Source: BPGX01 sp035405785
GTDB lineage: Bacteria > Bacteroidota > Bacteroidia > B-17B0 > Aurantibacillaceae
DNA: 64,000 nucleotides
Direction: 5' to 3'
NCBI GenBank assembly: GCA_035405785.1
Contig: DAONJS010000002.1
Coordinates: 186,001-250,000, forward strand
Below are positions 45,086 to 53,800 of this stretch, piece after piece; positions within the stretch are counted from its first letter, which is position 1, and each line of letters begins with the position of its first letter. The notes beneath the pieces are model-generated. The model had not been told where the DNA came from, did not search any database, and was given only the letters and a program-made list of their open reading frames with translations. The position numbers and the translations under genes were made by a program.

Positions 45086-46058
45086 TGTTATTATTTTTTT
45101 TATTTTTAATGCTTTGTTTAATAGAATTATCAGGAATTATAAATTCTTCTTCATCCTTAGATTTTTCCTTACCTTTAAAATAAAACCCTACAAAAATTTC
45201 GTGACTACCAGAATTGTATTTCTGGATAGAGTTTACAGAGTAATCATAGGCATATCCAAATTTTAATTTGTTATTCAAAGCGTTTAATCCAAATAAAAAA
45301 GAAGCATTTGAGTAAGTACGATATGCTCCACCTATCCAGAATATTTCCTTCCATTGAATCTTAAGCATATATTCTGGCTGATATGGGACAGGTGCAGAAT
45401 GTTTAATTAAAACAAGTGGTTGTATTTGAATATCTTTATGAACATTAAAATTGTAACCACAACTGATATTGTATACTGCTACATTTTTTCCTATAGCATT
45501 AGAATAATTATATTTTGTACTTATCAAACTTAATGATGATAAACCAAGAAAGAATTTTTTTGAATAAAGTAATAAACCTGCATTAGCATCAAAAGCATTT
45601 GCATTCAATATGGTTCCGGTTAATAATTCATCTCCTTTATCATACATTTTCACATCATACAACCTCACTCTGATTTGACTCATACCCGCAGAAACTCCTA
45701 ATCCTAATTTTAATTTGGAATTTAATTTAATATGATAAGCATAAGTTAGGTGAGCCATTGTTTTACTAAATAATCCCAATTTATCATTAAGTATTTGTCC
45801 TCCAAAAGCCATTTGTGGTCTTTTTTTCAATGACGAATAAACATTCATTAGCATAGTTTGAGGTGCATCATTACTAAATCCTAACCATTGATTTCTATAA
45901 AACATATTTACACTAGTTCCTTCTGTACTTCCAGCTATAGCAGGATTATAAGAAAAAGCATTCAATAAAAAATTAGTATAAACAGTTGTTTGCTGAGCCA
46001 ACAACACATTGCTTAAAATTGCAATATAATATAGTATATAAAAATTTTTTCTATTCAT
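45069..46058 (-). CDS. PorP/SprF-family outer-membrane protein (first copy)
   Basis: A 329-residue barrel protein paralogous to that at 40320-41327. It has a signal peptide ending LLAQ, the family opening NFLLNAFSYNPAIAGSTEGTSVNMFYRNQW, GGQILNDKLGLFSKTMAHLTYAYHIKL, and KFGYAYDYSVNSIQKYNSGSHEIFVGFYF. Unlike its paralogue it ends in a charged, Asn/Lys-rich tail (IKNKKNNNNDKNN), which overlaps the start of the downstream adhesin gene by 17 bp. It begins 2 bp after the upstream adhesin stop, so each adhesin is followed by its own family member. Confidence 0.9.
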   Translation of the reverse strand: MNRKNFYILYYIAILSNVLLAQQTTVYTNFLLNAFSYNPAIAGSTEGTSVNMFYRNQWLGFSNDAPQTMLMNVYSSLKKRPQMAFGGQILNDKLGLFSKTMAHLTYAYHIKLNSKLKLGLGVSAGMSQIRVRLYDVKMYDKGDELLTGTILNANAFDANAGLLLYSKKFFLGLSSLSLISTKYNYSNAIGKNVAVYNISCGYNFNVHKDIQIQPLVLIKHSAPVPYQPEYMLKIQWKEIFWIGGAYRTYSNASFLFGLNALNNKLKFGYAYDYSVNSIQKYNSGSHEIFVGFYFKGKEKSKDEEEFIIPDNSIKQSIKNKKNNNNDKNN

Positions 46059-46060
46059 AA

Positions 46061-49000
46061 TTATTTAATTAATAAAATGCTTCCCTTGTATATTTTTTGT
46101 TTTGAAGGGTCATTATGATTTAAATTGATAACATAATAATATGTTCCTACAGGTAATGGATTGCCATTGTATGTGCCATCCCAAACATTGCTATATCCTT
46201 TTGAATAATAAATTCTTTCTCCCCATCTATTAAATATCTCAATTTCTGCATCTGGATAGTATACATTTATAAAATCCAATCTCCACACATCATTTTTTCC
46301 ATCATTGTTAGGTGATATAGCATTTGGTATTAATTGTTCAATTTCATTTGCTACATTTAAAATTTTTATTTGTGCAATCGCTGTATCTTTACATCCATAT
46401 TGGTCTGTAACAATTTGAATTACTGTATAAGTTCCATTTGCATAATATGTGTTATATGGATTTTGATTAGTAGAAGAATTTCCATCACCAAAAGCCCAAT
46501 ACCATGAAACTGAATTTTTAGAAGTATCTACGAATGATACATTTGATCCAATTGTTAATCCACTGTTGGTAACATAATAAAAACCAGCACTTGGTCCAGG
46601 TGTTACATTAATGCTTTTGACTATTGTATCTTTGCAATTATGATTAGAAGAAACAATATGAGTAATTGAATAATATCCGCTTGATGGGAAATAAACTATT
46701 GGATTTTGTTGAATTGAAGTGCCTGCCCCTCCAAAATCATAATAAAACGAAGTTATGGTATCTGACAAATCAATATATGAACTATCATTAAAGAAAAACT
46801 GTAAATTGTTTGAAATACAAGTTCTTGAATATGTAAAATTAGCAATTGGTTTTGGATAAACTTCAACGCTTTTCTGAATAGTATCAAAGCACCCAAAGGA
46901 ATTTTGAACTATGAGTGAAACTGTATAAGTATTAGCATTTGCATAAAGATGTGAAGGATTTTGGATATTAGAATTGCCACCATCACCAAAATCCCATTGC
47001 CATGAAGAAAGAGAACCGTTGATTGGTAACGAAAAATCAGTAAAAGGTGTTTGTTGCTCATTACATACATTATTTGTTGTAAAATTTGCATAAGGTTTTT
47101 CCTTAAAATCAATTCTTACTTGGTCTGAAACAGCAATACAATTTCCGTTATTCGTAGAAGTTAAACTTAATATGACATATCCAGCTGAAATTTCTGATGG
47201 AGTAGGAATATAAGTTGTGGTTAAAACTGTATTTGATGGAACAAATGTACCTGATCCATTACCCCAAATACCAGTACTTGTAGGACCACTTATTGTTCCG
47301 GATAATATTGTCTGAGGACTATTTTTACAACTATAAATATCCAAACCAGCATTAACAGAAGGCGGTGTTGTAAAAAAAACCTGAATACTATCGCTAACTG
47401 CTTTACATAATCCATTATTAGTAGAAGTAATTTTCAAATATACTGTTCCATTTGCTACATCAGATGAAGAAGCCACATAAGTTGTAGTTAATTGTGTGCT
47501 TGATGGAGAAAACAAGCCATTTCCACTCGTGGACCATTTAACAGTATTAGTATTTGTTCCAGAAATCACACCTGTTAAACTTAATGTTGCATTATTTGCA
47601 CAAACGCTTGCTGAAACAGGACCAGCATCTATACTTACTTGTTTGATAAAAGAAATTTTTACACTATCACTCACTGCAGCACAAATACTATTGTTAGTTG
47701 ATGTTAATATTAAATATATAAATGGCTGAGATGTATCAGCACTTGAAGGGTAATATGTTATATTCATAGAGGTTGCTGAAGGTGAAATAGTACCTGTTCC
47801 ACTTGAATTCCAAATACCACTAGTGGTAAATCCAGTAATAGTTCCTGAAAGTACAGTAGCCGCATTATTAGTACATTTTACCTGATCAATACCTGCATTT
47901 ACAATTGGAGCAGGTATTAAATTTAAATTCAAAGTGTCTTTTACATTAGGACAATTTCCAGTAGAAGATAAAATTATTTTTACTGGTTTTATTGCTGTAT
48001 CAAGAGGACTTGGAATATATGTATTAGACAGAGCACTTGTTCCTGATAAAAAGCTGCCAAAACCATTTGTACTCCATACTCCCGAAATATCACCACCACC
48101 AATAATTCCATTTAAAATATAAGAAGTGTTTGAACAAATTACTCCATCAGAACCTGCATTTGCAAAAGGAGAAGATCTAAAATTAGACAGGTATGCATAA
48201 GAACTATTATTGATTTGTGCACCTTGATTAATAGCACAAGCAAAAACATCTCCTGAATTTGAAATGATACATTGAGACCCCAAAGGAAGTTGTGATGTGC
48301 TAATGTATTTTCTTGTAGCAACCATTGTTCCACCTGTTCCCGGAACAACACTAAAATCTGATGCATTGATAATTCCTGATATTCCATTTACGGTGAACAA
48401 TCCTTCTTTACCAGCGTGAGTAACTAAATGAACAGCTAAACTATCTGAAGATGTTCTTACAAATGATGTAGTATATGTTCCTGTACAAAATAATGGTGGC
48501 ACTTGTGATCCACTCATTTTACATCCATAACCACCAACATGAAATACATAAACAGGTTGAGTAGATTGAATATATGTAATAGGTGCAGTTAAAGCAACTG
48601 AGTATGTTTGACCAAAATTTATCAATGTTCCAAATAGGGGACCTCCATTATTGATTGTAATACTTGTTGAATTAGCAATAGATAAAATATATACTATATC
48701 AGAATTACTATTTGAATTTGATTTAATCACAGCATATTTTGTACTTAAATAATTGGTTGAGGTTATTTGATCTGCAACAGTTGACAAACATCCATTATTT
48801 AATAATCCAGATGAAGAAACTGTAATTGAAATTGGTTTATTAGATGATATTATGCTGCCAGAAAGTCCATTTGGTGCTATTGTTGTTGTATCCTGACAAC
48901 TATAAGTTTGTCCTTTTTGTAACAGAATACTAAAAGTAACATTTGCATTATGACCGATAATTTTAGAGCGAGGCGTAATAAGTACAGTTGTGTTATTCTC

Positions 49001-49498
49001 AGTGGCAACTATATCTATGCAAGATTTTCCACGAGGACTAATAGTATTTGAAGAAAGATAAGTATTTTGAAAAGGTGTATAAAAATTAGTATCCAAAGCT
49101 GCTCTGCCTTTTAAACTTATAAATTCTCTGTTTGATGAGCTATTAATGGAATAATATACAGAAATAGGTGCCGTGGACGAAATGTGAATTCCTCGTCTTA
49201 AAATCTTATCTGCTGTATTGTTTTCAACGCTATCAATAAAAGGTGTTAAATCTAAAGTATCAGAAGAATAAACAGGTAGGTTTATTGTAACAGGAATAAA
49301 AGAAGAATTAGCAGGTTGAAAAATAGTTACAACAGCAGGTGAGTTATATGATGAAAAATAAATTTTTATTGGTCTATCACCTAAGCCCTGTGAAATATCT
49401 GGTGCTACAAACCAAAACGAAGTATCTATCTGTGCAATATTTTTAGATAAACACCCTAAAAACACGGCAATTATGATTAATTTACATTTATATAACAT
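46061..49498 (-). CDS. Giant Ig/PKD surface adhesin with type B T9SS tail (first copy)
   Basis: A 1145-residue secreted protein, first gene of the operon. Signal peptide (MLYKCKLIIIAVFLGCLSKNIAQ); IgGFc-binding-like domain (about 25-440: IDIVATENNTTVLITP; GSIISSNKPISITVSS); four Ig-like repeats with the (N/D)AG(S/I/P/L) opening (NAGSDGVIC, NAGIDQVKC, DAGPVSASVC, NAGLDIYSC); three PKD domains (WQWDFGDGGN, FYYDFGGAGT, WYWAFGDGNS); and a type B sorting domain (ISPNNDGKNDVWRLDFIN to YYYVINLN). It has one Ig repeat fewer than its paralogue. It should reach the surface via T9SS; ligand binding is unproven. Confidence 0.88.
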   Translation of the reverse strand: MLYKCKLIIIAVFLGCLSKNIAQIDTSFWFVAPDISQGLGDRPIKIYFSSYNSPAVVTIFQPANSSFIPVTINLPVYSSDTLDLTPFIDSVENNTADKILRRGIHISSTAPISVYYSINSSSNREFISLKGRAALDTNFYTPFQNTYLSSNTISPRGKSCIDIVATENNTTVLITPRSKIIGHNANVTFSILLQKGQTYSCQDTTTIAPNGLSGSIISSNKPISITVSSSGLLNNGCLSTVADQITSTNYLSTKYAVIKSNSNSNSDIVYILSIANSTSITINNGGPLFGTLINFGQTYSVALTAPITYIQSTQPVYVFHVGGYGCKMSGSQVPPLFCTGTYTTSFVRTSSDSLAVHLVTHAGKEGLFTVNGISGIINASDFSVVPGTGGTMVATRKYISTSQLPLGSQCIISNSGDVFACAINQGAQINNSSYAYLSNFRSSPFANAGSDGVICSNTSYILNGIIGGGDISGVWSTNGFGSFLSGTSALSNTYIPSPLDTAIKPVKIILSSTGNCPNVKDTLNLNLIPAPIVNAGIDQVKCTNNAATVLSGTITGFTTSGIWNSSGTGTISPSATSMNITYYPSSADTSQPFIYLILTSTNNSICAAVSDSVKISFIKQVSIDAGPVSASVCANNATLSLTGVISGTNTNTVKWSTSGNGLFSPSSTQLTTTYVASSSDVANGTVYLKITSTNNGLCKAVSDSIQVFFTTPPSVNAGLDIYSCKNSPQTILSGTISGPTSTGIWGNGSGTFVPSNTVLTTTYIPTPSEISAGYVILSLTSTNNGNCIAVSDQVRIDFKEKPYANFTTNNVCNEQQTPFTDFSLPINGSLSSWQWDFGDGGNSNIQNPSHLYANANTYTVSLIVQNSFGCFDTIQKSVEVYPKPIANFTYSRTCISNNLQFFFNDSSYIDLSDTITSFYYDFGGAGTSIQQNPIVYFPSSGYYSITHIVSSNHNCKDTIVKSINVTPGPSAGFYYVTNSGLTIGSNVSFVDTSKNSVSWYWAFGDGNSSTNQNPYNTYYANGTYTVIQIVTDQYGCKDTAIAQIKILNVANEIEQLIPNAISPNNDGKNDVWRLDFINVYYPDAEIEIFNRWGERIYYSKGYSNVWDGTYNGNPLPVGTYYYVINLNHNDPSKQKIYKGSILLIK

Positions 49499-49520
49499 TT
49501 TTTAATATTTATATTTTTTG

Positions 49521-49551
49521 CAAGTATACAGAAAATTTAAATAATAGCAAA
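49521..49551 (-). promoter_or_regulatory. Promoter of the adhesin operon
   Basis: Minus strand: TATACTTG at 49528-49521 (one mismatch from TAnnTTTG) with TTTG at 49551-49548, spacing 19 bp. It lies 22 bp before the first ATG. The divergent corA gene has a weak TATCATTG at 49560-49567. Confidence 0.5.
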
Positions 49552-49590
49552 ATTTTATCTATCATTGTCCATTATTATAAATAATGATTT

Positions 49591-50697
49591 ATGACTAATA
49601 ATTCTGAATATCCAAAGTTGGGATTATCTCCCGGAACTATTAAATATACAGGCAGTTCTCCAAAAGAGAGAGTAAAACTAACTTTGATTATTTACAATGA
49701 AAACTTTTTTGAAACAAAAATTTATCACGACTGGTCTGAATTAGAAAAGGAATTAATAAAGTATAATGATGATTTTACAAAATGGATAAATGTGGATGGT
49801 ATTAATCATGTTAAATTAATTGAAAGAATAGGTGAAAAATTTGACATTCACCCTCTTACACTTGAAGACATTGTGCATATAGAACAAAGACCAAAATTTG
49901 AAGAATTTGATTATTACTTGCTTTCTATTTTCAGAGCGTTTTATTATCAGGACACTTCATCATCTGATAAAAACAAAATGTTTTCACTTTTATCTGAACA
50001 ACTTTCAATTATTCTTACAAGAAATAATACTTTAATTTCCTTTCAAGAAAACATTTTGATTGACCCATTTGAAGTAGTTAGGAAAAGATTAAACAATGAA
50101 AAAAGCAAACTTCGTCATTCAAAAGCAGATTATTTGATGTATGCATTATTAGATGCCACAGTAGATTATTATTTCTTATGTATAGAAAAAATCAGTGATA
50201 AAATTGAAGAATTAGAAACTGAAATTATTAAAGATAAAAGCGTGACTCTCTCATCAAAAAATTTATTTAAAATTTATCGATTAAAGAAAGATATTGTAAA
50301 TATGCGAAAAGCCGTGTGGCCAATGCGTGATATGATTAATAGTATTTTACATAGCGATGATACTATCCTTTCAAATAGTACAAAATTTTATCTGCGTGAT
50401 GTTTATGATCATGTTGTTAGAATCATTGATAGTATTGAAACACAAAGAGATCTGGTTTCTGGATTAATTGATTTTTATTTATCTATGAACTCAAACAAGA
50501 TGAACGAGGTAATGAAATTTTTAACTATCATTTCTACTATTTTTATACCTGTAACATTTATTGCTGGTATTTACGGTATGAACTTTGACAATATGCCAGA
50601 ATTAAGACATCCTTATGGTTATTTTATGACTCTTACTCTGATGGTGGTAATTATTATTTCCTTACTCTTTTATTTCAGAAAAAGAAAGTGGTTGTGA
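49591..50697 (+). CDS. corA: CorA magnesium/cobalt transporter
   Basis: A 368-residue pentameric-channel subunit for Mg2+ (and Co2+) uptake. The long cytoplasmic funnel (KWINVDGINHVKLIERIGEKFDIHPLTLEDI; RPKFEEFDYYLL) is followed by two C-terminal helices; the first ends in the signature YGMNFDNMPE, the GMN selectivity motif, and the protein ends in a basic tail (FRKRKWL). It is divergent from the adhesin operon by 92 bp and convergent to dnaE. No Mg-sensing leader is visible because the start is close to the promoter region. Confidence 0.95.
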   Translation: MTNNSEYPKLGLSPGTIKYTGSSPKERVKLTLIIYNENFFETKIYHDWSELEKELIKYNDDFTKWINVDGINHVKLIERIGEKFDIHPLTLEDIVHIEQRPKFEEFDYYLLSIFRAFYYQDTSSSDKNKMFSLLSEQLSIILTRNNTLISFQENILIDPFEVVRKRLNNEKSKLRHSKADYLMYALLDATVDYYFLCIEKISDKIEELETEIIKDKSVTLSSKNLFKIYRLKKDIVNMRKAVWPMRDMINSILHSDDTILSNSTKFYLRDVYDHVVRIIDSIETQRDLVSGLIDFYLSMNSNKMNEVMKFLTIISTIFIPVTFIAGIYGMNFDNMPELRHPYGYFMTLTLMVVIIISLLFYFRKRKWL

Positions 50698-50716
50698 ATT
50701 TTACGATACAAAACAC

Positions 50717-50878
50717 GTTACTATTCAGACGTTCAAAATAATTATCAATATACATTTCTCGCAACGATAGCAAAGGATAAGAACACCAAGCACGCAAAGT
50801 TAAAAAAATATTCTTTGCAACCATTGCGAAATACTTTGCGTTCTTTGCGTAAAAAATATATCTACACTGAATAGTAAC
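50717..50878. repeat. 162-bp MITE-like element with perfect 12-bp terminal inverted repeats
   Basis: The ends are GTTACTATTCAG (50717-50728) and CTGAATAGTAAC (50867-50878), exact reverse complements. Inside are TTTGCG words in both senses (GCACGCAAAG; ATTGCGAAATACTTTGCG; TTCTTTGCGTAAAAA) and the ACATTTCTCG and AAGAACACCAAG words also found at 35542-35612. No open frame of note. I see no target-site duplication. Confidence 0.65.
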
Positions 50879-50889
50879 ATATGTTATTC

Positions 50890-53800
50890 TCAATTAAAAA
50901 CAATCTTATATTCTAAATTATATTTTTCAAATAATTTAAAATTCTCATCATCAAAATTTATTTTCAATGGATTTGAAGTGCTTACATAATTTTTTCTTTC
51001 ATCATCAGTTATTACCAGTGTTACTTTTAGTGGAATACCACCATTTGTTTTAAAAATCTTTTCAAATTCCTTTATTAAATTCAATTGAATATCTTTTACA
51101 TTCAATAATACTTTTAATTCTGCTTTTTCCTTAATTAGTTGTTCTAACTCAATAACTTCATTAACTCTTAAATCCCACCTTTCAATGCTATTATCAACAC
51201 CAAAACTTCTTTTTTCTATTTTTCCTTTTATTCTGTAACATTTCAAATCATTCAAATGATATTTAATTTGTGATTGTTCTGCTAATTCATTATTGATAAA
51301 CAAATCAATACTTCCAGTAGTATCCTGCAATTTTAATGTATAATACTCTTTTCCATTTTTGGTTATTCTTTTTTGAACTTCAGCCGCCCATCCATATAAA
51401 ATAATGCTTTTGTTTGATAAAGATTCTGGATTATCATTCATTTGTTCTTTCAATTCCTGAATATACATTTTACTTGTATCTGAATCTATAAGCAATTGAT
51501 AAGTATCTAAAGGTGTTGATGAAATGTATAATCCTAATACTTCTTCTTCTTTAGATAATTTTGTTTTTACATCCCATTCATTTGTTATTTGAATGTCTGG
51601 ATACTGACTTAAACCGCTGTCTTCTGCACTTGAATTTTCAAACAAAGAGTTGCCAATACTTTGTTTCTTTTTAATATTTTCTGCAAATTTTATAAGTTTA
51701 TCTGTAAGTGTGATGCCATCTTTATCAGGTTCAAAAAAAGCGGCTCTCGTAAGCCCCAGTGAATCAAATGCTCCTGCCATTGCAAGATTTTCTATATTTT
51801 TCTTATTTAATAATTTTGATGGTAATCTTTCTGCCAGTTCAAATATATTCTTAATTTTTCCTTCTTTCGTTCTATTTTGAATCCATTCTTCTGCAAAGTT
51901 CTGACCAACATTTTTTATTGATGATAATCCAAAACGAATATCTCCATTTTCTGAAACATTAAATTTTTCATCACTTTCATTTATATCTGGTGGTAATATC
52001 TTGATACCCATTCTTCTGCATTCTGTCAATACTCCTGCTATTGATTCTATGGCTGTTTTGGTATTTAAAGCCGCACACATAAATTCGCTTGGAAAATGTG
52101 CTTTTAAGTAAGCCGTTTGATATGCTAATATTGCATAACACACTGAGTGAGATTTATTGAATGCATAACTTGCAAAGTCCTTCCAATCTTCCCAGATTTT
52201 TTTAATGATGTTCAAATCAAAACCATTCTTTTTACAACCATCTAAAAACTTTTGTTCCATCTTTTCCAGAACATCAATTTTTTTCTTACCCATTGCTTTA
52301 CGCAACTCATCTGCCTGACCCTTTGTAAATCCTGCTAACTTTTGACTTAATAACATTACTTGCTCCTGATAAACTGTAATACCATAAGTTTCTTTTAGAA
52401 TTTCTTCCATTTCTGGAAAAGGATATTCTATTTTTTCAATTCCATGCTTTCTGCGAATAAAACTATCAATATACTTCATTGGTCCTGGTCTGTACAATGC
52501 ATTCATTGCAATTAAATCGTGAATACTATCTGGCTTTAATTGTTGCAGGTATTTCTTCATTCCAGGACTTTCAAACTGAAACACTTCATCTGTATTTCCA
52601 TTTTTGAAAATATCAAAAGTTTTTTCATCATTTAATGATATATTATCAATATCTACCTCAATACCTTTATTTTTCTTTACCAAACGCAATGTTTCAGAAA
52701 TAATAGATAAAGTTGTAAGTCCTAAAAAATCCATTTTCAACAAACCAGCAGTTTCCGCTACAGAAACATCAAATTGAGTAATTACCTGACCACTCTTTGT
52801 ATCTATTGCCAATGGTGCTATTTCATCTAATCTTTTTGGTGCAATGATAAGTCCGCATGCGTGCTTTCCAGTATGTCTAAAACAACCATCCACTTTTGCA
52901 GCATATTCTAATACTTCCTTTGCTCTTGGATGAGTATTCAAAAATGCTTCGTATGATTTTTTGAAATATGTTTTTAATTCATCTATGCTTTGTCCTTCAG
53001 AAAGATATTTTTCAAAATTTATCTTATCAGGTTCAATTAATTCTTTTAAAGAAATTTTCATTTCAAATAAAGGATTAAATGCTTTACTTAAAGCATCCGC
53101 TTCTTGTGGCAAAAGTCCTAAAACCCTTGCTGTATCTTTGATTGCAGATTTTCCTCCTAATGAAGAAAATGTGATGATGTTAGCAACGCTTTCTTTTCCA
53201 TATTTTTCTACCACATATTCTATTAACTCATCTCTGCGTGTATCTTCAATATCAATATCAATATCGGGCATTGAAACTCTTTCTGGATTCAAAAATCTTT
53301 CAAAAAGCAAATTATACTGAACAGGATCAACATTCGTTATTCCAATACAATAAGCGACTATTGAACCTGCCGCACTTCCACGACCTGGACCTATACGAAT
53401 TCCTCTTTTTCTTGCAGAATTTAATATATCACTCACAATCAAAAAATATCCAGGGAAACCCATCTGAGCAATGGTTTGCAATTCAAATTCTATTTTATCT
53501 TCTATTTCTTTTGTAATTTCTATGTATCGCTTTTTAGCACCTTCATAAGTAAGATGTTTTAAATATGCATTTTCTAACTCTAATTCTGATAAATCATTAT
53601 GTTGTTCTGCAAATTCTTTTGGAATAGAAAACTTTGGTAAGACAATTTGTTTTTCAACAGGAAATTCTTCAATACTATCAGCTAATTCAATAGCATTCTG
53701 AATAGCTTGAGGATAAAAAGAAAAGGCCTGTTGAATTTCTTGAGGAGATTTGAAATAAAATTGATCATTTGGTAATCCATATCTTTTTCCACTACCCTTC

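Noticed and set aside
53238..53516. 92-codon plus-strand frame inside dnaE
   Set aside because: Antisense shadow of a long, well-supported gene.
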